DNA of 64,000 nt from Rubrivivax sp. (GTDB taxonomy: Bacteria > Pseudomonadota > Gammaproteobacteria > Burkholderiales > Burkholderiaceae_C): the NCBI GenBank assembly GCA_016719535.1, contig JADJYX010000041.1, positions 186,001 through 250,000 on the forward strand, written 5' to 3'. The notes under the pieces are model-generated. The model was not told where the DNA came from, made no database searches, and saw only the letters and a program-made list of their open reading frames with translations. Made by a program: the position numbers and the translations under genes. Numbering within the stretch: position 1 is the stretch's first letter; each line of letters begins with the position of its first letter. Positions 8,252 through 16,761 of this stretch are shown one piece after another.

Positions 8252-9813
8252 ATACCGTCCTGTCCTCCCTGCACATCCGGCGCGTCGGCATCGACACCTG
8301 GCGCGAAAACGTCGCCTTCCTGCACCGCAGCTGCCCGGTGGTGCGGGCCGCCGGTTTCCAGGCGCTGGCCAAGGTCACGGTGCGCGCCAACGGGCAGTCG
8401 ATCGCCGCCGTGCTCAATGTCGTCGACGACGAAGCCATCGTCGGCCCGCTGGAGCTGGGCCTGAGCGAGGAGGCCTTCGACCGCCTGGGTGTGGCGGCCG
8501 GGCGTGACGTGACCGTCGAGCACGCCGAGCCGCCGCCGTCGATCGCCGCGCTGCACCGCAAGATCGCCGGCGAGCGGCTGTCGCGCGACGACCTGGTGGC
8601 GGTGATGCGCGACATCGCCGCCGCGCGCTATTCGAAGATCGAACTCGCCGCCTTCGTCGTCGCCACCAACCAGTTCGAACTCGACCGCGACGAGGTGCTG
8701 CACCTCACCGAGGCGATGATCGCGGTCGGCCGCCGCATCGACTGGCAGCACGACGTGCGCGGCGGCCCGGTGGTCGACAAGCACTGCATCGGCGGCATCC
8801 CGGGCAACCGCACCTCGATGCTGGTGGTGCCCATCGTCACCGCGCACGGCATGCTGTGCCCCAAGACCAGCTCGCGCGCCATCACCTCGCCGGCCGGCAC
8901 CGCCGATACGATGGAGGTGCTGGCCGAGGTCGAACTGCCGCTGGAGCGGCTGCAGCAGATCGTGCGCGAGACGCGCGGCTGCCTGGCCTGGGGCGGCACC
9001 GCCGACCTCTCGCCGGCCGACGACATCCTGATCTCGGTCGAGCGCCCGCTGGCGATCGACTCGCCCGGGCAGATGGTGGCCTCGATCCTGAGCAAGAAGA
9101 TCGCCGCCGGCTCGACGCACCTGGTGCTGGACATCCCGGTCGGGCCCAGCGCCAAGGTGCGCAGCATGCCCGAGGCGCAGCGGCTGAAGAAGCTGTTCGA
9201 ATATGTGGCGCAGCGCCTGGGCCTGCAGCTCGACGCCGTCATCACCGATGGCCGTCAGCCCATCGGCCGCGGCATCGGCCCGGTGCTGGAGGCGCACGAC
9301 GTGATGCAGGTGCTGGCCAACCACCCCGATGCGCCGCAGGACCTGCGGCAGAAGTCGCTGCACCTGGCCGGCCGCGTGATCGAGTTCGACCCCGACGTGC
9401 GCGGCGGCGACGGCTGGCGCATCGCGCGCGACATCCTCGATTCCGGGCGCGCGCTGGCGCAGATGAACGCCATCATCGACGCCCAGGGCCGGCGCGGCGC
9501 GATCCCCGACCCGGCGCCGCTGACCTTCGAGGTGACGGCAGCGGCCGACGGTGTCGTGATCGGCATCGACAACCTGCGCCTGGCGCGCATCGCGCGCCTG
9601 GCCGGTGCACCGCAGGTCCGCGATGCCGGCGTCTGGCTGGCGCGCAAGCTCGGCGATGCAGTGCGCCAGGGGGAACTGCTCTACCGGCTGCATGCGCATT
9701 ACGACACCGACCTGAGCTTCGCGCGCCGCATGGCCGAGCAGGGCAGCGGCTACCGCATCGGCCGTGCCGAGGACATGCCGCACGACTTTGCGCGCAACGG
9801 GGCGGCTGCTTGA
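8248..9813 (+). CDS. Archaeal-type AMP/thymidine phosphorylase family protein
   Basis: A 521-residue nucleoside/nucleotide phosphorylase. The length and an extra N-terminal domain of about 85 residues match the archaeal AMP-phosphorylase branch rather than the roughly 440-residue bacterial DeoA. Core motifs are DKHCIGGIPGNRTSM near 173 (phosphate-binding), KTSSRAITSPAGTADTMEV near 210 and GPSAKVRSMPEA near 305. Family chemistry is NMP plus phosphate giving base plus ribose-1,5-bisphosphate. The start ATG overlaps the plsC stop, and the end overlaps or abuts a PRPP-synthetase-like gene, suggesting a two-enzyme salvage module. No R15P isomerase or RubisCO gene is visible, so an archaeal pentose-bisphosphate pathway is not supported here. 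Confidence 0.85.
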   Translation: MNTVLSSLHIRRVGIDTWRENVAFLHRSCPVVRAAGFQALAKVTVRANGQSIAAVLNVVDDEAIVGPLELGLSEEAFDRLGVAAGRDVTVEHAEPPPSIAALHRKIAGERLSRDDLVAVMRDIAAARYSKIELAAFVVATNQFELDRDEVLHLTEAMIAVGRRIDWQHDVRGGPVVDKHCIGGIPGNRTSMLVVPIVTAHGMLCPKTSSRAITSPAGTADTMEVLAEVELPLERLQQIVRETRGCLAWGGTADLSPADDILISVERPLAIDSPGQMVASILSKKIAAGSTHLVLDIPVGPSAKVRSMPEAQRLKKLFEYVAQRLGLQLDAVITDGRQPIGRGIGPVLEAHDVMQVLANHPDAPQDLRQKSLHLAGRVIEFDPDVRGGDGWRIARDILDSGRALAQMNAIIDAQGRRGAIPDPAPLTFEVTAAADGVVIGIDNLRLARIARLAGAPQVRDAGVWLARKLGDAVRQGELLYRLHAHYDTDLSFARRMAEQGSGYRIGRAEDMPHDFARNGAAA

Positions 9814-9818
9814 ACGCG

Positions 9819-10712
9819 ATGCTGCTGGCCTTCGACGACGAGTGGGCGCTGGCCCAGCGCCTGGCCGACGCGCTGGGCTGGCCGCTGCAGGCGGTGCAAC
9901 GCCATACCTTCCCCGACGGCGAGACGCGGCTGCGCCTGCCGCCGCAACTGCCGCCGCGCGTGGCGGTGCTGCGCGGCCTGCAGCAGCCCAATGCCAAGCT
10001 GACCGAGCTGTGGCTGGCCGCGGCCGGCGCGCGCGAGCTGGGGGCTGCCCAGCTGGCCCTGGTCAGCCCCTACCTGGCCTACATGCGTCAGGACATCGCC
10101 TTCACGCCGGGCGAGGTGGTCAGCCAGCGCCACCTGGGCCGCCTGCTGGCGACCGGCTTCGACTGCGTGATCACCGTCGACCCGCACCTGCATCGCGTGG
10201 CAACGATGGACGAGGTGGTGCCCGGCCGGCGCGGCGTGGCGCTCAGCGCGGCGCCGCTGCTGGGCGCGTGGCTGGCACGGCAGGTGCCGGGTGCGCTGCT
10301 GGTGGCGCCCGACGAGGAGGCCGAGCAATGGGTGGCCGCCGCTGCCCGCGCCCAGGGGCTGGACTACCTGGTGTCGCGCAAGCAGCGGCATGGCGACCGC
10401 GACGTGCGGGTCGACGTGCCCGCGGCCGACGTGCAGGGCCGGGCGGTGGTGCTGCTCGACGACGTGGCCAGCACCGGGCACACCCTGCTCGATGCGGCGG
10501 CCACGCTGCTGGCACGCGGCGCGGCCAGCGTCGACGTCGCGGTGACGCATGGTCTGTTCGTCGGCGATGCCATCGACCGGCTGCGTGCCGCCGGTGTGCG
10601 CCACTGCTGGAGCACCGACAGCGTGCCGCACGCCAGCAACTGCGTCAGCGTGGCGCCGCTGCTGGCGGCGGCGCTGGCCGACTGGGCCAGGGACCCGGCG
10701 ACGACGGGCTGA
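9819..10712 (+). CDS. Ribose-phosphate pyrophosphokinase (PRPP synthetase) family protein
   Basis: A 297-residue protein with the two-domain PRPP-synthetase fold: FPDGETRLRL near residue 30, PYLAYMRQD near 85 (YxRQD nucleotide loop), VDPHLHR near 120 and the C-terminal PRPP loop VVLLDDVASTGHT near 210. It is divergent from housekeeping Prs, which has about 315 residues and a DLH-type flag sequence, so I do not give it the symbol prs. The ATG at 9819 was chosen; a TTG at 9810 that overlaps the previous stop is also possible. Position directly behind the NMP phosphorylase suggests it consumes or regenerates a ribose-phosphate made there. It ends immediately against convergent gpmA. Confidence 0.82.
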   Translation: MLLAFDDEWALAQRLADALGWPLQAVQRHTFPDGETRLRLPPQLPPRVAVLRGLQQPNAKLTELWLAAAGARELGAAQLALVSPYLAYMRQDIAFTPGEVVSQRHLGRLLATGFDCVITVDPHLHRVATMDEVVPGRRGVALSAAPLLGAWLARQVPGALLVAPDEEAEQWVAAAARAQGLDYLVSRKQRHGDRDVRVDVPAADVQGRAVVLLDDVASTGHTLLDAAATLLARGAASVDVAVTHGLFVGDAIDRLRAAGVRHCWSTDSVPHASNCVSVAPLLAAALADWARDPATTG

Positions 10713-11456
10713 TCAGGCCTTGCCCTGGCTGGCGACAGCGGCGGCGGCCCTCGCTGCGGCCTCGGCATCGCCCAGGTAGTAGCTCCGGACCGGCTTCAGG
10801 TCGGCGTCGAGTTCATAGACCAGCGGGATGCCGTTGGGGATGTTGAGGCCGACGATGTCGGCGTCGCCGATGCCGTCGAGGTATTTGACCAGTGCGCGGA
10901 TGCTGTTGCCGTGGGCGGCGACCACCACGCGCTGGCCGCTGCGGATGGCCGGCGCCAGGCGCTCGTGCCAGCAGGGCAGCACGCGCGCCACGGTGTCCTT
11001 CAGGCATTCGGTGAGCGGGATCTGCCCGGGCGCCAGGGCGGCATAGCGGATGTCGTGGCGCTGGCCGCGCGGATCGGCGGCGTCCAGCACCGGCGGCGGC
11101 GTGTCGTAGCTGCGGCGCCAGATCAGCACCTGCTCGTCGCCGTACTGGCGGGCCGTCTCGGCCTTGTTCAGGCCCTGCAGCGCGCCGTAGTGGCGCTCGT
11201 TGAGCCGCCAGTCGTTGACGATGGGCAGCCAGGTGCGGTCCATCTCGTCCAGGCAGTGCCACAGCGTCCAGATGGCGCGCTTGAGCACCGAGGTGTAGCA
11301 GACGTCGAACTCCCAGCCTTCGGCCTTCAGCAGCCGGCCGGCCTCGCGCGCCTGCCGCACGCCGGTTTCCGTCAGCGGCACGTCGGTCCAGCCGGTGAAG
11401 CGGTTGTCGAGGTTCCAGGTCGATTCGCCGTGGCGGATGAGGACGAGCTTGTGCAT
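10713..11456 (-). CDS. gpmA: 2,3-bisphosphoglycerate-dependent phosphoglycerate mutase
   Basis: Glycolytic interconversion of 3- and 2-phosphoglycerate. The 247-residue cytoplasmic protein starts MHKLVLIRHGESTWN, where the RHG histidine is the phosphorylated catalytic residue, and has NRFTGWTDVPL, RLNERHYGALQGLNK and a second catalytic His in AAHGNSIRAL near 188. All are typical of dPGM. The ATG at 11456 gives the canonical N-terminus. It is convergent with the PRPP-synthetase-like gene, with no bases between the two stops, and divergent from the rhodanese gene. Confidence 0.96.
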   Translation of the reverse strand: MHKLVLIRHGESTWNLDNRFTGWTDVPLTETGVRQAREAGRLLKAEGWEFDVCYTSVLKRAIWTLWHCLDEMDRTWLPIVNDWRLNERHYGALQGLNKAETARQYGDEQVLIWRRSYDTPPPVLDAADPRGQRHDIRYAALAPGQIPLTECLKDTVARVLPCWHERLAPAIRSGQRVVVAAHGNSIRALVKYLDGIGDADIVGLNIPNGIPLVYELDADLKPVRSYYLGDAEAAARAAAAVASQGKA

Positions 11457-11494
11457 GGGGTGGCCGGCGCAGGGCTGCGGAAAACCGCAAATTC

Positions 11495-11500
11495 TATAAT
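11495..11500 (+). promoter_or_regulatory. Consensus -10 element for the rhodanese gene
   Basis: TATAAT in the 83-bp divergent gap between gpmA and the rhodanese gene. It stands in a short AT-rich patch. The -35 region is not a good match to TTGACA. Confidence 0.4.
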
Positions 11501-11539
11501 TCGACGCTTTTGCCAACTGCGCACCGCGTGCGGCCCACC

Positions 11540-11947
11540 GTGACGTTCATTCTCGAGAACTGGCTTCTGATTCTGGTCGCGTGCATTTCCGGCGGCATGC
11601 TGGTCTGGCCGATGGTCGGCAAGGGTGGCGGCAGCAGCGTGTCGCCGAGCGAGGCGGTGCGCCTGATCAACCGCGAGAAGGGCGTGCTGATCGACGTCTG
11701 CGAGCCGGCCGAATTCGCGGCCGGCCATGCCGTCGGTGCACGCAACGTGCCGCTGGGCTCGCTGGCGGGCGCCAAGGATCTGCCCGCCAACAAGGCCGTG
11801 CCGGTGCTCGTGATGTGTGCCTCGGGCGCGCGCGCCAGACGGGCCGCCTCGCAGCTGCGCAAGGCCGGCTACGAGAAGGCAGTGGCGGTGGCCGGCGGCA
11901 ACGCCGCCTGGCGCGACGCCAACCTGCCGGTCGAGAAGAAGGCCTGA
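11540..11947 (+). CDS. Membrane-anchored rhodanese-like domain protein
   Basis: A 135-residue protein with an N-terminal membrane anchor (about residues 4-24: ILENWLLILVACISGG) and a single rhodanese domain from about 40 to 130. The active-site loop MCASGARAR carries the catalytic cysteine, so sulfurtransferase or phosphatase-like chemistry is possible; the substrate is unknown. I chose the GTG at 11540, giving MTFILENW, which is the form I recognise in Burkholderiales; an upstream TTG would add ten unlikely residues. It sits before grxC and secB, in a redox and export neighbourhood conserved in this order. Confidence 0.87.
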   Translation: MTFILENWLLILVACISGGMLVWPMVGKGGGSSVSPSEAVRLINREKGVLIDVCEPAEFAAGHAVGARNVPLGSLAGAKDLPANKAVPVLVMCASGARARRAASQLRKAGYEKAVAVAGGNAAWRDANLPVEKKA

Positions 11948-12021
11948 CAACTTCCGACGGGCAGCAAGGGCATGCGGGGCCCGGGACAATCCGCGCTTTC
12001 GAACGACAGGAGGGAGCCGGC

Positions 12022-12279
12022 ATGAGCGCCGTCCGCATGTATACGACCCAGGTCTGCCCGTACTGCGTGCGCGCCAAGGCGCTGCTCAAGCAGCGCGGCG
12101 TCGAGCAGATCGAGGAGATCCGCGTCGACCTCGACCCCGCCCAGCGCGATCACATGATGCAGATCACCGGCCGCCGCACGGTGCCGCAGATCTTCATCGG
12201 CGATACCCATGTCGGCGGCTGTGACGACCTCATCGCGCTCGACCAGGCCGGCGGCCTGACGCCCCTGCTCGGCCGCTGA
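12022..12279 (+). CDS. grxC: Glutaredoxin 3
   Basis: An 85-residue dithiol glutaredoxin that reduces protein disulfides with glutathione. It has the active-site CPYC at about residues 12-15, the cis-proline motif RTVPQIFI near 52 and the GG-C-DDL glutathione-binding turn near 64. A strong Shine-Dalgarno (AGGAGG) lies 8-10 bases before the ATG at 12022 and fixes the start. It lies 74 bp after the rhodanese gene and about 100 bp before secB. Confidence 0.95.
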   Translation: MSAVRMYTTQVCPYCVRAKALLKQRGVEQIEEIRVDLDPAQRDHMMQITGRRTVPQIFIGDTHVGGCDDLIALDQAGGLTPLLGR

Positions 12280-12335
12280 AGCGGCGGTGCTTCGTCACGG
12301 GCCGGCCGCACGGGCGGGCCCATAATCCCGCGCTT

Positions 12336-12357
12336 GCCCGCGGCCCCCGCAGCGGGC
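12336..12357 (+). terminator. GC-rich hairpin between grxC and secB
   Basis: Six-base arms GCCCGC and GCGGGC with a 10-base loop, followed by CTTTC. It could be a weak terminator for grxC or part of the secB leader, since a CATAAT-like -10 element precedes it at 12321-12326. The thymine run is too short for confidence. Confidence 0.3.
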
Positions 12358-12378
12358 CTTTCACCCAAGAGACGACCG

Positions 12379-12849
12379 ATGGCCGACGAAGCGAATCCCG
12401 TGTTCAACATCCAGCGCATGTACCTGAAGGACTTGTCGCTGGAGCAGCCCAACTCGCCGCAGATCCTGCTCGAGCAACAGCAGCCGCAGGTCGACATCCA
12501 GCTCGGCGTCGGCGCCGAACAGGTCGCCGACGGCATCTTCGAGGTCACCGTCACCGCCACCGTCACCACCAAGATCGGCGACAAGACGCTGTTCCTGGTG
12601 GAAGCCAAGCAAGCCGGCATCTTCGAGATCCGCAACGTGCCGGCCGACCAGATGCAGGGCATCATCAGCATCGTCTGCCCGCAGATGGTCTACCCCTACC
12701 TGCGCGCCATCGTGTCCGACGTCTGCACGCGCGCCGGCTTCCCGCCCATCCTGCTGACGGAAGTGAATTTCCAGGCCATGTTCCAGGCCCAGCAGGAGCA
12801 GGCGGCGCAGCAGGGCAACGGCTCGCGCATCATCACCGGCGTCAACTGA
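12379..12849 (+). CDS. secB: Protein-export chaperone SecB
   Basis: A 156-residue cytoplasmic chaperone that holds preproteins unfolded and delivers them to SecA. The family block FNIQRMYLKDLSLEQPNSP begins at about residue 9, and CPQMVYPYLRAIVSD with GFPPILLTEVNF near 100-135 is the conserved C-terminal core. The ATG at 12379 follows a GAGACGACC leader. Length is normal. It lies 34 bp ahead of gpsA; the secB-gpsA pair is common in Proteobacteria. Confidence 0.97.
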   Translation: MADEANPVFNIQRMYLKDLSLEQPNSPQILLEQQQPQVDIQLGVGAEQVADGIFEVTVTATVTTKIGDKTLFLVEAKQAGIFEIRNVPADQMQGIISIVCPQMVYPYLRAIVSDVCTRAGFPPILLTEVNFQAMFQAQQEQAAQQGNGSRIITGVN

Positions 12850-12883
12850 TCGCATCGGCGCGGGTGCCGCTGGGCGCACGGCG

Positions 12884-13885
12884 ATGAAGATCGCGGTCCT
12901 CGGCGCCGGCGCCTGGGGAACGGCGGTCGCCGTTGCCGCCGCCGCCCGCCACGACGTGCTGCTGTGGGCGCGGGATGCGACCCAGGCGACGCAGATCAGC
13001 GCTGCCGGCTGCAACCGGCGCTACCTGCCCGAGGTGGCGCTGCCTGCCGATCTGCAGGTCGGCCATGACCTCGCCGCGGCCTGTGCGCATGCCGCAGACG
13101 GGCTGCTGATCATCGCCACGCCGATGGCCGGCCTGCGCGCCACGCTGCAGGCCTTGCCAGCGGGACGGCCGGCGGTCTGGCTGTGCAAGGGTTTCGAGGC
13201 CGGCACGGGGCTGCTCGGTCACGAGATCGCGCGCAGCCTTCGCCCTGGCGTGCCCTGCGCCGTGCTCTCGGGCCCGAGCTTCGCGCTCGAGGTCGGACGC
13301 GGCCAGCCGACGGCCCTGGTGGCGGCCAGCGAGAGCGCGGAAATGGCGGCCACCGTCGTCGAGGCGCTGCATGGCGATGGCCTGCGCGTCTATTCGTCCA
13401 GCGACGTGGTGGGCGTGGAGGTCGGCGGTGCGGTGAAGAATGTGCTGGCCATCGCCACCGGCATGCTGGACGGCATGGCTGCCCAGGGCGCAGCCGGCGC
13501 ACCGGGCCTGAATGCGCGTGCGGCGCTGATCACGCGCGGCCTGGCCGAGATGACCCGCCTGGGCATGGCCCTGGGGGCGCGGCCCGAGACCTTCATGGGC
13601 CTGTCCGGCCTTGGCGATCTGGTGCTCACTGCCACCGGCGACCTCTCGCGCAACCGCAAGGTCGGCCTCTTGCTGGCCCATGGCCTGTCGCTGGCCGAGG
13701 TGCTGGCGCAGCTGGGCCATGTGGCCGAGGGCGTCTATACCGCCCGCACGGTGGCCGACCGCGCGGCGCAACTGGGCGTCGAGATGCCGATCACGCAGGC
13801 CGTGGTCGAGGTGCTGGAGGGCCGCCTGCAGCCGCGCGAGGCGATGGCGCTGCTGATGTCGCGCCAGAGCCGCGCCGAGGCCTGA
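12884..13885 (+). CDS. gpsA: Glycerol-3-phosphate dehydrogenase [NAD(P)+]
   Basis: Makes sn-glycerol-3-phosphate from dihydroxyacetone phosphate for phospholipid synthesis. The 333-residue protein has the Rossmann motif GAGAWGTA at 7-14, the LSGPSFALEV block near 127, the catalytic lysine in VGGAVKNVLAIA near 184 and GLSGLGDLVLTATGDLSRN near 240. The start at 12884 is close behind secB. It ends with no spacer against convergent trmL. Confidence 0.97.
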   Translation: MKIAVLGAGAWGTAVAVAAAARHDVLLWARDATQATQISAAGCNRRYLPEVALPADLQVGHDLAAACAHAADGLLIIATPMAGLRATLQALPAGRPAVWLCKGFEAGTGLLGHEIARSLRPGVPCAVLSGPSFALEVGRGQPTALVAASESAEMAATVVEALHGDGLRVYSSSDVVGVEVGGAVKNVLAIATGMLDGMAAQGAAGAPGLNARAALITRGLAEMTRLGMALGARPETFMGLSGLGDLVLTATGDLSRNRKVGLLLAHGLSLAEVLAQLGHVAEGVYTARTVADRAAQLGVEMPITQAVVEVLEGRLQPREAMALLMSRQSRAEA

Positions 13886-14356
13886 TCAGCCGGCGCCTTC
13901 GAAGCCGTTCTGCCGCCAGGCCTCGAATACCGCCACCGCGACGGCATTGCTCAGATTCAGGCTGCGCTGGCCAGGGCGCATCGGCAGCCGCACCTGGCGG
14001 TTGTCCGCAAAGCCGGCGCGCAGCGCTTCGGGCAGGCCTGCGCTTTCGCGGCCGAAGACCAGCCAGTCACCGGGCTGCCACTGCACCTGGTGGTGCGAAC
14101 GCGTCGCGCGCGTGGTGAAGGCGAAGCAGCGCGCCGGATCCGGCGCCATCGCCGCGTGCCAGGCGGCCCAGCCGGCATGCCGGCGCACCGGCGCATAGTC
14201 GTGGTAGTCCAGGCCGGCGCGGCGCAGCAGGCGGTCCTCCATCACGAAGCCCAGCGGCTCGATCAGGTGCAGCTCGCAGCCGGTATTGGCGGCCAGCCGG
14301 ATCACGTTGCCGGTATTGGGCGGGATCTCGGGTTCGACGAGGACGATGCGGAACAT
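13886..14356 (-). CDS. trmL: tRNA (cytidine(34)-2'-O)-methyltransferase
   Basis: A SPOUT-class methyltransferase that 2'-O-methylates the wobble base of tRNA-Leu isoacceptors. The 156-residue length matches TrmL. The N-terminal MFRIVLVEPEIPPNTGNVIRL, the FGRESAGLP motif near 105 and the trefoil-knot cofactor loop RSLNLSNAVAVAVFE near 130 are all present. It is transcribed in the same direction as, and just after, comF, with 12 bp between them. Confidence 0.95.
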   Translation of the reverse strand: MFRIVLVEPEIPPNTGNVIRLAANTGCELHLIEPLGFVMEDRLLRRAGLDYHDYAPVRRHAGWAAWHAAMAPDPARCFAFTTRATRSHHQVQWQPGDWLVFGRESAGLPEALRAGFADNRQVRLPMRPGQRSLNLSNAVAVAVFEAWRQNGFEGAG

Positions 14357-14368
14357 GGCGACGCCCGC

Positions 14369-15100
14369 TCAGGCCTCGTGGGTGGGCACGGGGGTGCGCG
14401 CCACCAGCCACAGGTCGACGCGTCTGGCGCCGGCTGCCAGCAGGGCGCGTGTGGCTTCATGCGCCGTGGCGCCGGTGGTCATCACATCGTCGATCAGGGC
14501 CAGGTGACGACCCTGCACCGCGGCGACGGCCGCTGGCGGTACCTGAAACGCTCCTTGCAGGTTGCGCAGCCGCTGCGCGCGTGTCAGCCGCGCCTGCGGC
14601 TGGCCATCGAAACGGCGCTCGAGCAGTCGCGGCCGTGCCGGCACGCCCAGGCGCCGCCCCAGGCGGCGGGTCAGTTCCCAGGCCTGGTCGTAGCCGCGCT
14701 CGGCCAGGCGTTGCGCGGACAGGGGCAGCGCAACCAGCACCTCCGCCGACGGCATGCCGGCGGCCTGCGCAGCGGCGGCCATGCAGTCCGCCAGCAGCAG
14801 GGCCAGCTCGGGTGCCTGTTCGTATTTGAAGCGGCCGATCAGGCGGTCCCAGGGGAAGTCGTAATCGGCCACGCAGAGGCAGCGTTCGAAGAGCGGTGGA
14901 GCGCGCTGGCAGTCGACGCAGCAGGCCAGGCCAGCGGGAACGCGCAGCGCGCAACGGCAGCAGCGGGGGGCTGGCGCGGCAAAGCGCGTGCGGCAGTCGG
15001 CGCACAGCCGGCCGGCCGTCCAGCCGCGGCAGACCTCGCAGCCACCGGCCAGCAGGGCCCGCCCCGCGGCGCAAAGTCCGTGGCGCGCGGCATCTTGCAT
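14369..15100 (-). CDS. comF: ComF family amidophosphoribosyltransferase-like protein
   Basis: A 243-residue protein with an N-terminal cysteine-rich zinc region (C-x2-C pairs such as CEVC, CADC, CCRC, CVDC within the first 65 residues) and a phosphoribosyltransferase domain. The PRPP loop ALIDDVMTTGAT is near residue 200. ComF proteins work in DNA uptake during competence, probably at the cytoplasmic side. The ATG at 15100 was chosen over longer upstream extensions, because those run into the divergent BioC-like gene. Only 20 bp separate the two start codons, so the genes must share or overlap promoters. Confidence 0.9.
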   Translation of the reverse strand: MQDAARHGLCAAGRALLAGGCEVCRGWTAGRLCADCRTRFAAPAPRCCRCALRVPAGLACCVDCQRAPPLFERCLCVADYDFPWDRLIGRFKYEQAPELALLLADCMAAAAQAAGMPSAEVLVALPLSAQRLAERGYDQAWELTRRLGRRLGVPARPRLLERRFDGQPQARLTRAQRLRNLQGAFQVPPAAVAAVQGRHLALIDDVMTTGATAHEATRALLAAGARRVDLWLVARTPVPTHEA

Positions 15101-15120
15101 CGGCTCAATATACTGCCTGC

Positions 15121-16029
15121 ATGCAGGCTGAGCGCAGTGACGGCGGGGCGACTGATCCCCGGGTGGATGCCGTGGCGCTGGCTCGCACCGTGGCCCGCCT
15201 GTGCGCGGCTGCCAAGGTTCCGTGGCTGCATGAAGAGGCGGCACGCCGCATGGCCGACCGCCTGCCGCTGATGAAGCTGCAACCGCAACGAGTGCTCGAC
15301 TGGAGCGGTCCGCTGGGGGGCAGCGACTCGTTGCTGCAACAGGCCTATCCGCAGGCGCAGCGGCGCGCGGTGCTGATGGGCGGCTGGCCCGCCCCGGCGG
15401 CGCCAGCCCGTCGCCGGTGGACCTGGCGGCGCACGGCGTCATCGGTGGTGCCGGTGCCAGCGTCCGAGGTCCCGGCTGGCGAGGGCCAGCTGCTGTGGTC
15501 CAACATGCTGCTGCACGGCCGCAGCGACCCGCAGCCGCTGTTCGGACAATGGCAGCGTGCGCTCGCCGTCGGCGGCTTCCTGATGTTTTCGACGCTGGGG
15601 CCGGGATCGCTGCCCGAGCTGCGTTCGATCCACCGCGCGCAAGGCTGGGGCGAGCCCTGGGTGCCCTTCATCGACATGCATGACCTCGGCGACATGCTGG
15701 TGCACGCCGGTTTTGCCGACCCGGTGATGGACCAGGAACTGCTGACCCTCAGCTGGCCGGATGCCGATGCCTTGCTGCGCGAGCTGCGAGGGCTGGGGGC
15801 CAACGTGTCGCCACGCCGCCATGCCGGCCTGCGAACACCGCGCTGGCGCGAGCGGCTGGTGGCCGCGCTGCAGGCGCAGGCCGTCGACGGGCGCCCTCGC
15901 CTGACGTTCGAACTGGTCTATGGACATGCCTTCAAGGCCGCGCCGCGTGCACCTGTGCAGGCACAAACCGCGCTCTCGCTCGACGACATGCGTTCGCTGA
16001 TCCGCGCGGGCAAGCCTTCGCCCACATGA
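15121..16029 (+). CDS. BioC-like methyltransferase-related protein
   Basis: A 302-residue protein resembling the malonyl-ACP O-methyltransferase (BioC) family of Burkholderiales, in particular through SNMLLHGRSDPQPLFGQWQRAL, FSTLGPGSLPELR, and the C-terminal TFELVYGHAFKA. The first half is atypical: the SAM-binding glycine motif is poor (VLDWSGPLGG near 62) and residues 85-125 are Arg/Pro-rich. It may therefore have lost methyltransferase activity, or act in a biotin-like pathway. No other bio genes are near. The ATG at 15121 lies 20 bp from divergent comF. Confidence 0.72.
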   Translation: MQAERSDGGATDPRVDAVALARTVARLCAAAKVPWLHEEAARRMADRLPLMKLQPQRVLDWSGPLGGSDSLLQQAYPQAQRRAVLMGGWPAPAAPARRRWTWRRTASSVVPVPASEVPAGEGQLLWSNMLLHGRSDPQPLFGQWQRALAVGGFLMFSTLGPGSLPELRSIHRAQGWGEPWVPFIDMHDLGDMLVHAGFADPVMDQELLTLSWPDADALLRELRGLGANVSPRRHAGLRTPRWRERLVAALQAQAVDGRPRLTFELVYGHAFKAAPRAPVQAQTALSLDDMRSLIRAGKPSPT

Positions 16030-16122
16030 TTTAAGGCAAAGCTGCGCCACGGACAAACGCCCAGCGATCGGCCCTTTTAGCTGAGCTAGAATTTCATCGT
16101 TTTGAGCCTGCTCAGGTTCAGG

Positions 16123-16134
16123 TCGAATATTCGA
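16123..16134. repeat. Palindrome in the cox operon leader
   Basis: TCGAATATTCGA is a perfect 12-bp palindrome in the 151-bp gap before the DUF2244 gene. A second imperfect dyad (GAGCCTG with CAGGTTC) lies just upstream, and a TAGAAT -10-like hexamer is at 16087-16092. These may be the operator and promoter of the oxidase operon, but no regulator can be named. Confidence 0.35.
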
Positions 16135-16180
16135 GTCCGGGTCATCGAAATCCGGCATCGCCGCTGCTGTCTTCTTGCCG

Positions 16181-16738
16181 ATGAATCCCGTTACCTTGCC
16201 CCGCGCCTGGGCCCATCCGTCGTCCGCTGCGCCTGATCAGGCCGACCGGCGTGACGGCAGCGGGCAAGGTTCGGGTGGCGACGATGAACCCGCGTGGTCA
16301 CTGCATCGTCGTTGTTCGTTGTCGCCCAGCCAGTTCGGCGGCTGCTTTCTGGCGTTGGCCGTGCTGTCGGCGCTGGTGGCGTTGTTCTTCTGGGCGCAGG
16401 GCGCGCGCTTCGTGACCTTCTTTGCCGGTGTCGAGGTGCTGGCCCTGGGGCTGGCCTTCGCCTTCCACGCCGTGCACGCCACCGATGGCGAACGGGTGTG
16501 GGTGCAAGGGGGGCGCCTGCTGATCGAGCGCCGGCACGGCCTGCGGCATGCGCACGAGGTTCTCGACCTCGACGGTCTGCGCGTCGCCGAGGCGGCGGGT
16601 GGGGCGATCGAATTGCAGGTGGGTGGACGCAGTGTGCGGATCGGCTGTCATGCCGATGCCGCGCGCCGACAACAGGTACTGGCCGACTTGCGCCGACGGG
16701 TGCGGCGGCCGATGGCGGCCTTGCCCGTGCGGACATGA
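16181..16738 (+). CDS. DUF2244 integral membrane protein
   Basis: A 185-residue protein with two adjacent membrane helices (about residues 55-95), followed by a small C-terminal beta-rich cytoplasmic domain. DUF2244 genes are regularly found just before coxB in Betaproteobacteria and are thought to be oxidase-associated; the molecular role is unknown. The ATG at 16181 was chosen over a TTG two codons upstream. Its TGA overlaps an in-frame ATG (16735) of coxB, so coupling to the oxidase operon is likely. The first 50 residues are polar and low-complexity. Confidence 0.82.
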   Translation: MNPVTLPRAWAHPSSAAPDQADRRDGSGQGSGGDDEPAWSLHRRCSLSPSQFGGCFLALAVLSALVALFFWAQGARFVTFFAGVEVLALGLAFAFHAVHATDGERVWVQGGRLLIERRHGLRHAHEVLDLDGLRVAEAAGGAIELQVGGRSVRIGCHADAARRQQVLADLRRRVRRPMAALPVRT

Positions 16739-16761
16739 ATCGTTGTGGAGCTGATGGGACG

